Of a DNA stretch of 64,000 nt, positions 50,630 to 59,545 are shown one piece after another. Origin of the DNA: Streptomyces sp. S.PB5 (GTDB lineage: Bacteria; Actinomycetota; Actinomycetes; Streptomycetales; Streptomycetaceae); NCBI RefSeq assembly GCF_030403745.1, contig NZ_JAQMWP010000031.1, positions 25,066 through 89,065 on the forward strand, read 5' to 3'. The translations under genes were made by a program, and so were the position numbers. The notes beneath the pieces were generated by a model. That model was not told the origin of the DNA, searched no databases, and saw nothing but the letters and a program-made list of their open reading frames with translations. How positions within the stretch are numbered: the first letter of the stretch is position 1; each line of letters starts with the position of its first letter.

Positions 50630-51648
50630 CCGAGACCGAGAGCACCCCCACCTACCCCCTCGACCGCCTGCGCAGAGTCGCCGAGACGGCGGCCCGGGCG
50701 GCCAACGCCCACAACACCCAGCCCTGGGACCTGCGTTTCCGCCCCGATCATGTCGAGCTGGGCTGGCGCACCGAGTACGCGCTGGGCCCCAGCGACCCCT
50801 CGCACCGCGACCTCAGGCTGTCGCTGGGCACCTACCTCGAGACCCTGCTGATCAGCGCCGCCGAGGCCGGGATGGCTATGCGCTTCGAGCCCGACTACGA
50901 CGCCGCCGCCGCTCGCGTGGGGCGGATCGTGCCCGGCGGATGGCCGGAACAGAACTCCCGGTCGGTGGCCGACATCGAGGCCCGACGCGTGTGGCGAGGC
51001 GCCTGGACCTCGCAACAGGTGCCCCAGGCGGTGGTCGACCGCTGCCTCAAGACCGCCGAGGAAGCCGGATTCCGGGTGGCCGTCGTCCCCACGGACGCCG
51101 CCCGGCCGCTCCTGATCCGCGCCTACCACTGGTTCTTCGGCCACGCCGGGATCGCCCGGGAGCTGCTGGCCTGGGCCAGGCTCTCCCCCCGCCACCCCGA
51201 CTACCGGCAAGACGGACTCAACGACGTGATGCTGGTCCTGAACAAGGCCGAGGCCGCCGCCATGCGGACGTTCTTCGCCCCCGCGGTGTACCGGGCGCTG
51301 CGGCCGCTGGGGCTGGTCCGGCTGCTGACCACCCTGTCCTCCAGCGCCACCAGCGGTGACGGCATCGTCATGGTTGTCCTCGGCCGGGGCAACGACCCGG
51401 CCGGCGAGGTCGAGGCCGGCCGGCTGGTGACACGGCTGTGGCTGGACCTGTTCCACGACGGGATCTACGTCCATCCGCAGAGCCACGTCATCGACTGCCC
51501 CGACACGGTCGGCGAACTGACCCGCCTGTGCGGAGCCGAAGGCAAAGAGCGGCCCCTGGTCTTCTTCCGGGTCGGCTATCCCACCGTCGATCCCGCGGCA
51601 CGGCCCCGCCACCCGCGCCGCGCGCAGCCGGCGGCGACATCCTCCTGA
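50626..51648 (+). CDS. Acg-like nitroreductase family protein (FMN)
   Basis: A 340-residue protein of the degenerate, fused nitroreductase group typified by mycobacterial Acg. ARAANAHNTQPWDLRFRPD is the FMN-binding start, DPSHRDLRLSLGTYLETLLI a second family block, and FFRVGYP a C-terminal one. Acg members bind FMN and may store flavin or reduce xenobiotics. The GTG at 50626 overlaps the MMPL stop by 4 nt (GTGA), so it is co-translated with the exporter and under the same TetR control. A strong terminator follows. Confidence 0.85.
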   Translation: MTETESTPTYPLDRLRRVAETAARAANAHNTQPWDLRFRPDHVELGWRTEYALGPSDPSHRDLRLSLGTYLETLLISAAEAGMAMRFEPDYDAAAARVGRIVPGGWPEQNSRSVADIEARRVWRGAWTSQQVPQAVVDRCLKTAEEAGFRVAVVPTDAARPLLIRAYHWFFGHAGIARELLAWARLSPRHPDYRQDGLNDVMLVLNKAEAAAMRTFFAPAVYRALRPLGLVRLLTTLSSSATSGDGIVMVVLGRGNDPAGEVEAGRLVTRLWLDLFHDGIYVHPQSHVIDCPDTVGELTRLCGAEGKERPLVFFRVGYPTVDPAARPRHPRRAQPAATSS

Positions 51649-51657
51649 ATTCCTCCC

Positions 51658-51684
51658 GTCCGCCCGGCACCGCGCCGGGCGGAC
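51658..51684 (+). terminator. Terminator of the MMPL-nitroreductase operon
   Basis: GTCCGCCCGGC pairs perfectly with GCCGGGCGGAC (11-bp stem, 5-base loop), beginning 9 bp after the nitroreductase stop. Confidence 0.85.
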
Positions 51685-51816
51685 CGAATGTGAAATTCCC
51701 GGTGACGCCGATCAGTTAATTCGGCAGCACAGAAACCCATGGGAGATCCCCGACCGCAATACCGCACCGCCTGAACGACAAGCACCGTTTCGCGAACAGA
51801 AAGGGGATCCTGTCGA

Positions 51817-52659
51817 ATGTCCACGTCGCACACCCCGGCGGACCGTTCCGTCGTCGAACGTACTCTGGGCGTCCTGGGCGCCTTCGACACCGCTCATGTG
51901 AGTCTGACGGTGAGCCAGATCAGCAAGCGGTCACGATTACCGGTGGCCACGACCTACCGCATCGTCTCGAAACTCGTTTCCTGGGGGGCGCTGGAACGCG
52001 CGGAGGACAACAAATACACGATCGGCCTTCGTCTGTGGGAGGTCGCCCTCCTGGCTCCCCGGCACGGCGATCTCCGCGCAGCGGCCGTCCCCGCCATGTT
52101 CCAACTGCGCTCCATGACCCACTGCGCCGTCCTGCTCTCCGCACGGGACGGCACCGAGGGAATCTGCCTGGAAAGCGTCTCGGGCACCGCCCGGCCCCTG
52201 CACCGCTCGTGGTCCCGAGGACACCGCTTCCCCCTCCACGCCACGGCCTGCGGCAGGGTCCTGCTCGCCGCCGCCGACACCACCGTCCACGAGGAGCTCT
52301 ACCGCGGCGACCTGCGGACGTACACGAAGCGCACCGTCCACACCCCCACCGTCCTGCGTGACCTCGTCGAACACACCCGGCGGCAGGGATACGCCGTGTC
52401 CGACGGCGAGTTGCTGGACGGCGTGGTGGAGATCGCCGCGCCGATCCACGACGGCGACGGAGCCGTCCTGGGCGCAATCGGCCTGATCACCGTCGGTACG
52501 GCGACCGCCCGTGTCCCGGACGCCGTCGGTCCCCTGCTGGCGGCCGCCCGGCGAATCTCCCGGTCCCTCGCCGACCGCCGGACACCGCGTGGCGGCGCGG
52601 TGCCGCCCCCACGCAGGGCGAGCTCCCGCGCTCAACGACCCCAGGGCGCCTGCGCATAG
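51817..52659 (+). CDS. IclR family transcriptional regulator
   Basis: A 280-residue IclR-type regulator. The winged helix-turn-helix (about residues 8-75) includes VVERTLGVLGAFDTAHVSLT and RLPVATTYRIVSKLVSWGAL, and the effector domain (about 85-250) includes GTEGICLESVSGTARP and HATACGRVLLAA. The C-terminal tail is basic and Pro-rich. It resembles the second IclR at 55567 closely in the N-terminal pattern (VV-R-LGVLGAFD). The ACP/KS pair follows on the same strand 126 bp downstream, so this may be its activator or repressor. Confidence 0.9.
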   Translation: MSTSHTPADRSVVERTLGVLGAFDTAHVSLTVSQISKRSRLPVATTYRIVSKLVSWGALERAEDNKYTIGLRLWEVALLAPRHGDLRAAAVPAMFQLRSMTHCAVLLSARDGTEGICLESVSGTARPLHRSWSRGHRFPLHATACGRVLLAAADTTVHEELYRGDLRTYTKRTVHTPTVLRDLVEHTRRQGYAVSDGELLDGVVEIAAPIHDGDGAVLGAIGLITVGTATARVPDAVGPLLAAARRISRSLADRRTPRGGAVPPPRRASSRAQRPQGACA

Positions 52660-52785
52660 AACCCGGCAGCCGGCATCGCCGGACGCCCGCGAAGGCGACC
52701 TCCGTCATCCCACGCACGCCCCTTGCCCCTCCCCCGGACACCGGCTTGCCGACAGCAACGCCGTCACGCGCACGAGGAGACGCAC

Positions 52786-53031
52786 ATGAACGCCGTACAG
52801 GAAGAAGTCCGCAGCGGTCTGGCCGACATCGTCAACGAGATCACCGGGGTCCCGCACGAGGAGGTGCTCCCCCACAAGTACTTCGCCGACGACCTCGACG
52901 TCGACTCCCTGTCCATGGTCGAGGTCGTGGTCGCGGCGGAGGAGCGGTTCGGGGTGACCATCCCGGACGAGGCGGCCGGCCGTCTGAAGACCGTGAGCGA
53001 CGCCATCGACTACATCCTCGCCCACCACTGA
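52786..53031 (+). CDS. Discrete acyl carrier protein
   Basis: An 81-residue carrier protein with the phosphopantetheine attachment Ser41 in DDLDVDSLSMVEVV, a canonical ACP length and an acidic helix II. The ATG at 52786 follows GAGGAGACG. It is immediately upstream of a ketosynthase (20 bp gap). It is probably dedicated to the local pathway rather than primary fatty acid synthesis, because no fabD or fabH accompanies it. Confidence 0.9.
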   Translation: MNAVQEEVRSGLADIVNEITGVPHEEVLPHKYFADDLDVDSLSMVEVVVAAEERFGVTIPDEAAGRLKTVSDAIDYILAHH

Positions 53032-53050
53032 CGACTTGGGAGTCATCCTC

Positions 53051-54313
53051 ATGCAACCGACTGATCGCAAGGTGGTCGTGACCGGCGTCGGAGCGACCAC
53101 ACCGCTGGGCGGTGACAGCGCCACCACATGGCACGGACTCACGGCGGGCCGCTCCGCCGTGCGGCTGCTGACGCACGCCTGGGCCGCCGACACCCCCGTG
53201 AAGATAGGCGCGGAGATAGCGGTGGAACCCTCCGAGTGCCTCTCCAGAACCGAGGCCCGCAAGCTCGACCGCTCCGCCCAGTTCGCGCTGATCGCGGCAC
53301 GCGAGGCGTGGGCCGACGCCGGCTTCACCGCACCGGCGGGTGTCGACACCTCCGTCAACCCGGACCGGCTCGGCGTGGTCGTCGCCTCCGCCATCGGCGG
53401 CGTGACCTCCCTGCTCCAGCAGTACGACATCCTCCGGGACCAGGGATTCCGCAAGGTGTCTCCCCACACCATCCCGATGATGCTGCCGAACACACAGGGC
53501 GCCAACGTCGGACTGGCCCTCAACGCCCGGGCCGGAGTGCACTCGCCCGTCAGCGCCTGCGCCTCGGGCGCCGAGTCGGTCGGATACGCCATCGACATGA
53601 TCCGCGCCGGCCGGGCCGACATCGTCGTGGCCGGCGGCACGGAGGCGGCGATCCATCCCCTGAACATGGCCGGCTTCGGCAACATGATGGCCATGTCCAA
53701 GCGCAACGACGATCCGGCCGCCGCCTCACGGCCGTACGACTCGGCCCGCGACGGCTTCGTCATCGGCGAGGGTGCCGGTGTGGTCGTCCTGGAGTCGGCG
53801 GAGCATGCCAGACGGCGCGGCGCGCGCGTCTACGCCGAGGCCGTCGGCCAGGGACTCTCCGCCGACAGCCACCACATCACCCAGCCCGAACCGACGGGCC
53901 GGGGCATCGCCGCCGCGCTCACCGCGCTGCTGGACTCCAGCGACCTCACCGCGGCCGAGGTCGTGCACGTCAACGCACACGCGACGTCGACACCCCGGGG
54001 CGATGTGGCCGAGGTGAAGGCCCTGCGCAAGGTCCTCGGCGACGCCATGGACCACGTGGCGGTGTCGGCCACGAAGTCCATGACCGGGCATCTCCTCGGC
54101 GGAGCCGGCGGTGTCGAGACCGTGGCGACGGTCCTGGCCCTGCATCACCGGCTCGCCCCGCCGACCATCAACCTCGACGACCTCGACCCGGAGGTCGAGG
54201 CCGACATCGTGCGCGACGAACCACGGGCGCTGCCCGACGGGCCGATCGCCGCCCTCAACAATTCGTTCGGCTTCGGTGGTCACAACGTGGTGCTCGCCTT
54301 CCGCACGGTGTGA
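53051..54313 (+). CDS. Beta-ketoacyl-ACP synthase II (FabF-like)
   Basis: A 420-residue ketosynthase with the KAS II triad: Cys170 in VSACASGAE, His in NAHATSTPRGD and His in SMTGHLLGGAGG. The start ATG 53051 follows GGGAG. It is paired with a dedicated ACP and flanked by IclR and AraC regulators. It could extend or prime an acyl chain for the PKS-AONS protein encoded 6-11 kb away. Alternatively it is a self-protection KAS II, as found in clusters for FabF inhibitors; sequence alone does not decide. Confidence 0.9.
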   Translation: MQPTDRKVVVTGVGATTPLGGDSATTWHGLTAGRSAVRLLTHAWAADTPVKIGAEIAVEPSECLSRTEARKLDRSAQFALIAAREAWADAGFTAPAGVDTSVNPDRLGVVVASAIGGVTSLLQQYDILRDQGFRKVSPHTIPMMLPNTQGANVGLALNARAGVHSPVSACASGAESVGYAIDMIRAGRADIVVAGGTEAAIHPLNMAGFGNMMAMSKRNDDPAAASRPYDSARDGFVIGEGAGVVVLESAEHARRRGARVYAEAVGQGLSADSHHITQPEPTGRGIAAALTALLDSSDLTAAEVVHVNAHATSTPRGDVAEVKALRKVLGDAMDHVAVSATKSMTGHLLGGAGGVETVATVLALHHRLAPPTINLDDLDPEVEADIVRDEPRALPDGPIAALNNSFGFGGHNVVLAFRTV

Positions 54314-54403
54314 TCCGCGGAAGCCGCCTGACCGGTCTGCTGTCGGGAGTGGCCGCCCGACGCACTCGAACGCCAGTGTCTCCAGAAGACTGAACTAGAT
54401 CAA

Positions 54404-55429
54404 CTACCCTTCCGGAGAGTGGAAAGCCGATCGCAATTGACTCTCGGTACAACTCTCTTCGAATTGGTTACCGCCCGGTTTAGAACTGGGCGGTAACACC
54501 ACCTCAGGGCCATCGGTGACGTTTGCCGGTGGCCCAATCAGCGTGCCGCTGCTCCGCCGAAAAGCCCCCGGCGTCATATTCACCCGACGGATGAAGAACT
54601 TGGTGAAGTTCGTAACCTCGGTGAACCCCAGCTGACGGGCCACGGCTCCGATGGGCAGACGCGTATGCATCAGCAGGCGACGCGCTTCGAGTGCCACCCG
54701 GGCATCGATGATGTTCTTGGCGGTGGTGCCGGCGACCGCCCGGCACGCACGGGACAGGGCGCGGGTCGTGCAATTCAGCGCGGCGGCATAGTCCTCCACC
54801 TGGCGCGAGACGCGGTAGGAGCGCTCCAGCTCCTTCCGGAACCGCACGAACAGCTCCCCCCAGACGTTGTCGCCAACAGGGACGAGCGGGGTTCCGTGCT
54901 CACGGTTCGACCTGCAAATCTGATCGATACTCAACAGTAAGACCGCCAGCAGGTGTTTGAGGACGTCCTCACCCCACCCCCGTTCGGGCCGCCGGAATTC
55001 CTCTCGCAGGAGGGACAGGATCCGTCCGAGGTCGGCCAGTTCACTCTCGCCCAGCCGCCAGTGCGAGGGCCGCAGCACATCGTCGAGCATCCCGAAGCGC
55101 GCACTCATGCGCGGGGGAAACGCCTCGGTGAACATGATGAGCTCGCCCGCCAGATCATGCTGCGGCGCGGCTTGGACCACCTGGTTCGGCCGGATCCACA
55201 GCAGGCTTCCCGGACGGCACTCGAAGCGCGTGGAGTCGAGCGAGAAAGTACCGGTCCCCTGGGTGACCAGCAGGAGCTGATGGAATTCCAACCGGTGCGG
55301 GGAGGCGAGGAACTCCCGGGGAACCGAGCTCAGCAGTTCCTGGAAAGAGGTCACCGTGATACCGGATCCCGGTCGGCACACCGGGGCGTAGGGCACAACA
55401 GGGATCGGCAAGGAGTCGAAATCGACCAT
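54404..55429 (-). CDS. AraC family transcriptional regulator (cupin sensor domain)
   Basis: A 341-residue regulator. The N-terminal cupin-like sensor is about residues 15-150 (FHQLLLVTQGTGTFSLD, WIRPNQVVQAAP), and the C-terminal helix-turn-helix about 215-310 (LNCTTRALSRACRAVAG and FTEVTNFTKFFIRRVNMTPG). The ATG at 55429 has GGAAG upstream; an ATG at 55477 would add 16 residues. It is convergent with the FabF gene and divergent from the second IclR gene. A 10-bp hairpin lies inside the 3' end of the gene (54467-54497). Confidence 0.88.
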   Translation of the reverse strand: MVDFDSLPIPVVPYAPVCRPGSGITVTSFQELLSSVPREFLASPHRLEFHQLLLVTQGTGTFSLDSTRFECRPGSLLWIRPNQVVQAAPQHDLAGELIMFTEAFPPRMSARFGMLDDVLRPSHWRLGESELADLGRILSLLREEFRRPERGWGEDVLKHLLAVLLLSIDQICRSNREHGTPLVPVGDNVWGELFVRFRKELERSYRVSRQVEDYAAALNCTTRALSRACRAVAGTTAKNIIDARVALEARRLLMHTRLPIGAVARQLGFTEVTNFTKFFIRRVNMTPGAFRRSSGTLIGPPANVTDGPEVVLPPSSKPGGNQFEESCTESQLRSAFHSPEG

Positions 55430-55566
55430 AGGACTTCCGGAATCAACCTTTCTCGCATCTCTTGAAGGTTTAATCATAGAGGTGGCCGCCCGTCGCCAGA
55501 TCCCATCTGGCGTTCGCACGAGTCGAGTTCACTCGCCTTGTGCGCACACGAAAGGAACAAGACGGG

Positions 55567-56334
55567 ATGACCATGCCTCATTCCGGCACGCCGGAGCGTT
55601 CGGTCGTCGACCGCGCTTTGAGCGTTCTGGGAGCGTTCGACCGACAGAACCGCACTCTGACTTTGAGTGACATCAGTCGGCGGTCGGGCCTCCCACTCGC
55701 CACAGCACATCGCATCGTGAACAAGCTGCACAGCTGGGGAGCGCTGGACAGAAACGGGGACGGCAGCTACAGCATCGGCTTAAGACTCTGGGAGACGGGA
55801 ACGCTGGCACCCCGTTGCTCACCGCTCGCCGAGGCGGCGCAGCCGTACCTGATGGAACTTCACACGCGCACATCGGCCGGGGCGTACCTCATGATCCGCG
55901 ACCGTGTCGAAGGGGTCTGTCTCTCGTTCGTGGTCAACGGCAGCGACACCCTGATGAGTTGGATCGAGTCCGGGGACCGCATGCCCCTGCACGCCTGCGC
56001 CGCGGGACTGGTGCTGCTCGCCCATGCCGAGGAATCCGTCCAGAACGAGGTCTGCGCCGGGCCGCTGCGCGCGTACACGTCGGCGACCCTGAACCAGGGC
56101 GCCGCCCTGCGGCAGACCCTCGCAAAGGTCAGACGCGAGGGCTACGCGGTGGCCCAGCGCACGCTGCAACCGGACATCAGCAGCGTCGCGTTCCCCGTGC
56201 GCTCCGCCGACGGGGCCGTGCTGGCAGCGGTGGCTGTGGTGGCCCCGGCGGCCACGTTCCACCTGGCGAAGCTGCTCCCCCCGGTGTCCGCCACGGCCGA
56301 CGCCGTGTCCCAGCACCTGCGTTCCACTGAATGA
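55567..56334 (+). CDS. IclR family transcriptional regulator
   Basis: A 255-residue IclR regulator: HTH at about residues 8-70 (VVDRALSVLGAFDRQNRTLT and LPLATAHRIVNKLHSWGALD), effector domain at about 80-245 (RVEGVCLSFVVNGSD, HACAAGLVLLAHAEE). The N-terminal half is closely related to the IclR at 51817, including GALxR and YxIGLRLWE, so the two are probably paralogues. The ATG at 55567 is in the AAGGAAC-containing leader. It is divergent from the AraC gene, and the effector is unknown. Confidence 0.9.
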   Translation: MTMPHSGTPERSVVDRALSVLGAFDRQNRTLTLSDISRRSGLPLATAHRIVNKLHSWGALDRNGDGSYSIGLRLWETGTLAPRCSPLAEAAQPYLMELHTRTSAGAYLMIRDRVEGVCLSFVVNGSDTLMSWIESGDRMPLHACAAGLVLLAHAEESVQNEVCAGPLRAYTSATLNQGAALRQTLAKVRREGYAVAQRTLQPDISSVAFPVRSADGAVLAAVAVVAPAATFHLAKLLPPVSATADAVSQHLRSTE

Positions 56335-56689
56335 CGGACGAGAGCACATGTGGACGCTGTCCCGACTCCGGGGCGGCAGGTACCCGGTCGGTCGCCCGCG
56401 CCCCGAGGCATGGCGCAGGTGCCGGAAGAACCGGAGCATGAGGTTCCAGACTCTCCACCCGGCGCCGCAGTTCGTGTGCGCCGGGGACGACCGGCGCGGC
56501 CCTGCCGGTGCGTCCTCTGCGACAGCGATACGACGTCCGCCTCGCGACCGGCCCCACCTGGGCCAGGCAGACGCGGACGTACGGGAGTAGGGGGACGCAG
56601 AGTCCTCCATGCGCTCGCTGCCGCATCAGCCAGGGGAACAGCCATGACTGAAGGGAGCGCGCAGGCGCGGGAACACGCGCACACGAGGC

Positions 56690-57262
56690 TGGAAGCAGGG
56701 TCGCCACTGGATCCACCTCATCGTGGGCAGCGCCGGCATGGTGATCATGACATTGGCGATGACCACGACATCGTCCGGTCCGGTGCTCGCGCTCGACCAC
56801 GGTCACGGCCCCGCCATGGCCGCAATGCCCGGGATAGCCGGGATGGCCGGGATGGACAACGCGAACGGCATGACCGGCATGGGCGCCCACACGGCCGCCG
56901 TCGACAGCGAGGCGGCGTCGTCCTCGCTGTGACGCTTCGTGATCGCCACGCTCGCCGTCTATTTCCCGCTGTCGATCGCCGCGTCGGTGAGAGCACGCGT
57001 CCGCAGCACCGACCGAAACGGTCGGAACGGTCTCGCCGGCGGCCGCGAAGGCCGGCGGCGCGGCTGGGGCCGTTGGCTGCTCACGATGCCGCACACGATC
57101 GTCGTGTTCCTGACGTCATTGAGCCTCGCCGTCTGGGACAGGGCCCGTGCGCCGAAGAAAGATCACCGCGCCAGCCGACGGCGCAGGACCGGAGCCACCG
57201 CGGAGCCGCTCTCGCGGCTCACCACGGGATGGGCGGGACCATGTCCGCGATGCTGCTCATGA
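56690..57262 (+). pseudogene. Remnant of a small Met/His-rich integral membrane protein
   Basis: One frame encodes HWIHLIVGSAGMVIMTLAM (a first membrane helix), then a His/Met/Gly-rich segment (MAAMPGIAGMAGMDN, NGMTGMGAH). It meets a TGA at 56930-56932 and continues in the same frame with RFVIATLAVYFPLSIAASV and TMPHTIVVFLTSLSLAV. The pattern resembles small actinomycete membrane proteins such as the DUF5134 group, but I am not certain. The in-frame stop between two membrane segments suggests decay. Confidence 0.45.
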
Positions 57263-57342
57263 TGGCGGTCCAGCCCTACCGGTCGTTCCGCTGCCTTCAG
57301 CGGGCCGAAGCTCCAGACGGCAAGGGGCAACGACGTCAGGAA
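57109..57342. repeat. Imperfect 30-bp inverted repeat
   Basis: TTCCTGACGTCATTGAGCCT then CGCCGTCTGG (about 57110-57139) recurs in inverted orientation at about 57312-57342 with 26 of 30 matches; the spacer is about 170 bp. Both copies would encode FLTSL-LAVW, so the repeat may come from an inverted duplicate of a short coding piece. Confidence 0.6.
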
Positions 57343-57344
57343 CC

Positions 57345-57791
57345 CTACGGACGCGGTTTGGCCTTCGTGGCGTGGCGGGCGACTTCCTTGCGGCTGTTCT
57401 TCTTCGCTCCGGTACCGAAGGCGGTGTCGTCCATGCCGGCGCTGGTGTGGAAGTCGCTGTCGGTGGCTCCGGGCATGAGGGTGGTGACGGTGACGCCGTG
57501 TTCCTTGAGTTCTTCGCGCAGACCGAGCGCGAACATCCGGGTGAAGGCGCGGGAGGGGCCGTACACCGTCTCGTAGGGGGTGGGCAGGGTCGCGGACAGC
57601 GACGAGGTGATGAGGATCTTGCCCGTGTGGTGGGTGGCCATCTGGCGGGCGGCGTACGTGGCGAGGTGGACGACGGAGGTGACGTTCAGGGAGACCAGGG
57701 AGAGTTCGTCGTCCAGATCGGTGTCGAGGAAGGCACCGCCGATGCTGCGTCCGGCGTTGAGCGCTGCGGCCGCCAAGGGCAGTCCTGTGCT
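57345..57791 (-). pseudogene. SDR oxidoreductase remnant lacking both ends
   Basis: The readable part begins mid-fold (ALNAGRSIGGAFLDTDLDDE) and runs through KILITSSLSATLPTPYETVY to MPGATDSDFHTSAGMDD, stopping at 57345. The N-terminal cofactor loop (about 80-90 residues) is missing, and the active-site Tyr-x3-Lys appears as YGPSR with Arg instead of Lys. The C-terminal segment is also short. No credible start codon or ribosome binding site is present. Confidence 0.75.
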
Positions 57792-57799
57792 CACGGGAT

Positions 57800-58190
57800 G
57801 TGGAGCACCAGGGTGGTCCGGCCCGTGCGGGGTGCCACTGCCCACCGACAGCGTTCTGTCGGTGGGCAGTTCGCGATCCGTCGCGTCCCGGGTGTCGCGG
57901 CGCGCTCGGCGCCGGAGGCCGACAGGTCAACGTGCCGGCCCTGCTTCACTTCTCCGGCGGCGCCGCCGTGCGCGATCCCGGTCTGCGCCAGCGGAGGGCC
58001 ACCATCACCGTCTCCGATCCGATCCTTGAGCCGAGAGCGACCGGATCGCGACACCCGCCTACGGCACGTACCACGCCGCCTCCGTCCCTGACGGCGATCA
58101 GCAGGACCGCAGGGGCGGCTTCCCCCTCCAAGTCCCGGATTTCCGGCGAGTCCCGGCTTTCCGGCCGCGGTCACCTCAAGGGACGACGTC
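57800..58190. other. 391-bp region with no supported gene
   Basis: Between the SDR remnant and the snapalysin terminator I see no gene with credible start, codon bias or family. A GTTCTGTCGGTGGGCAG stretch at 57850 is nearly repeated in inverted form nearby (CTGCCCACCGACAGAACGC), i.e. a short local palindrome. Confidence 0.45.
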
Positions 58191-58215
58191 CCGGGGGTCT
58201 CGTCGAGACCCCCGG
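58191..58215 (-). terminator. Terminator of the snapalysin gene
   Basis: CCGGGGGTCTCG pairs perfectly with CGAGACCCCCGG (12-bp stem; the minimal loop will open a few pairs). It lies 28 bp beyond the stop codon of the leftward snapalysin gene. Confidence 0.85.
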
Positions 58216-58242
58216 AAGTGCCGGCGCTTCTTGGGAGTGTGC

Positions 58243-58830
58243 TCAGGGTGCGTCGATGAGGTTCCGGCCCGCGGTGGGTACAAGGGCGGTGACGCCGTTT
58301 GCGTAGGCGGACTCGACGCGGGACCGTTCGGCCGCGTCGGGTACGGCGTTGGTGCAGGCCGTGCCGGCGCTCGATCCCGACATCAGCTGTGAGCAGGGGC
58401 CGGGTTTGGTGTCCGGCAGGCCGAGGCTGTGGCCCAGCTCGTGGGCGGCGATCCGGGTCTTGTCGTACCCCTGGCTCACGGCCTGGCTGCCGAGCTCGAC
58501 GCGGACCTGCCGGCCGGGACGAACGGGGCCGAGGGTGGCCTGCGGCCAGCCCGTGGTGGCGACGATCACGATTTCGGCACTGGTGCCGGGTGCCGCTTCG
58601 ACCAGTCTGACGTTGCTCACGTTCGCGTTCCACGAGGCGACTCCGGCCGCGATCGCGGTCTCCCAGCCTCCGGCGCGACTGTCGTCGTAGCGCAGGGTCA
58701 CCGCCGCCTGGGCGGTGGGCGGTTCACTCGCGGCGGTGGCAGTCGCGGGGGCGGCAGTCGCGGCGCTCGCCATGGCGAGAACGAGCGCCGCGGCCGAGGT
58801 GCCTGACTTGAACCATGTGCCGAGGGGCAT
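58243..58830 (-). CDS. Snapalysin (extracellular small neutral metalloprotease, family M7)
   Basis: A 195-residue secreted protease. The signal peptide (FKSGTSAAALVLAMASAATA) is followed by a short pro-region and a catalytic domain with the extended zinc motif HELGHSLGLPD (H-E-x-x-H-x-x-G-x-x-D). The length and motif order match snpA-type proteases, which cut beside Tyr or Phe in milk proteins. The ATG at 58830 has GGAGC upstream (GAAGGAGC). In several streptomycetes a LysR activator (SnpR) lies divergent from it; here none is adjacent. Confidence 0.92.
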   Translation of the reverse strand: MPLGTWFKSGTSAAALVLAMASAATAAPATATAASEPPTAQAAVTLRYDDSRAGGWETAIAAGVASWNANVSNVRLVEAAPGTSAEIVIVATTGWPQATLGPVRPGRQVRVELGSQAVSQGYDKTRIAAHELGHSLGLPDTKPGPCSQLMSGSSAGTACTNAVPDAAERSRVESAYANGVTALVPTAGRNLIDAP

Positions 58831-59219
58831 CGCTGCTCCTTCATCCGTGGGGGGATTCCGGCCCCGGCGGGGCCGGGTACGCGAAGGAGCGGCACAGGCA
58901 GTCCGTTCCGGCCGGACACACCGTCGACCGCCCCTCCGAAGCCTTGCGATGGTATGCCCCCGAAGACCTTTAGGTCATGTACCTGCCATGCCGTTCTCCG
59001 TCATAAACCGGCTTCGGTAAGGAAGTTGGACGGCACAGGCACCTTTCCGCCCGCCGCCGCCTTGCCGCGAACCGGCATGCAGCGCTGGGCGCGTCCAGCA
59101 TCCCCGAGACGGGCGGGATGACGGCGAAGAACAGGACGTCCAGCGGGATGGGCGCCGTGCGTTCGGCGGTGACGAGGCGTTCGATGCCGGGCACCATGCG
59201 CTGGAGGGTCGGCGCGATG

Positions 59220-59432
59220 TCCTGCCACGTCCCCCACGCTCCCGATCCGGCGGACCGGAACGTCCGCGATCATGGCCGCCCTGCGCTCCTCGTCCAGCTT
59301 GCCCTGCGTGATGTCGGTGTCGATCAGGCCAGGCGCCACGGAGTTCACGGTCACACCGGAAGGACCCAGTTCGCGGGCGAGGGAGCGGGCGAAGCCGAAG
59401 AGCGCCGCCTTGGCCGTCGGTGCGGGGTCGTG
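59220..59432 (-). pseudogene. SDR oxidoreductase C-terminal remnant
   Basis: About 70 residues of an SDR are readable: PTAKAALFGFARSLARELGP and SGVTVNSVAPGLIDTDITQG through MIADVPVRRIGSVGDVAG, then the frame turns to unrelated sequence. The N-terminal two thirds and the catalytic Tyr are absent. A hydrophobic segment in another frame just to the left (59000-59190) belongs to nothing I recognise. Confidence 0.7.
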
Positions 59433-59545
59433 GGTGCGGATCCGGCCCCTGGTGCAGGCGGCGGATTTGCGCGATCGCATACTGGGCGGCAGCCGTGCAC
59501 CCGTGATCCACTCCCCTCCCCCGGACGGACGAGAGGCATGCCTCG

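Larger units (their letters stand above)
56335..57344. other. 1-kb region of gene remnants
   Basis: No intact gene is supported here. The right half holds the broken membrane protein annotated at 56690-57262 and an inverted repeat (57109-57139 and 57312-57342). The left 350 bp hold an 80-codon frame at 56348 with no good ribosome binding site or known family. Confidence 0.55.

Noticed and set aside
56348..56590. An 80-codon plus-strand frame
   Set aside because: No convincing ribosome binding site, an Arg-rich composition typical of shadow frames and no family recognised.
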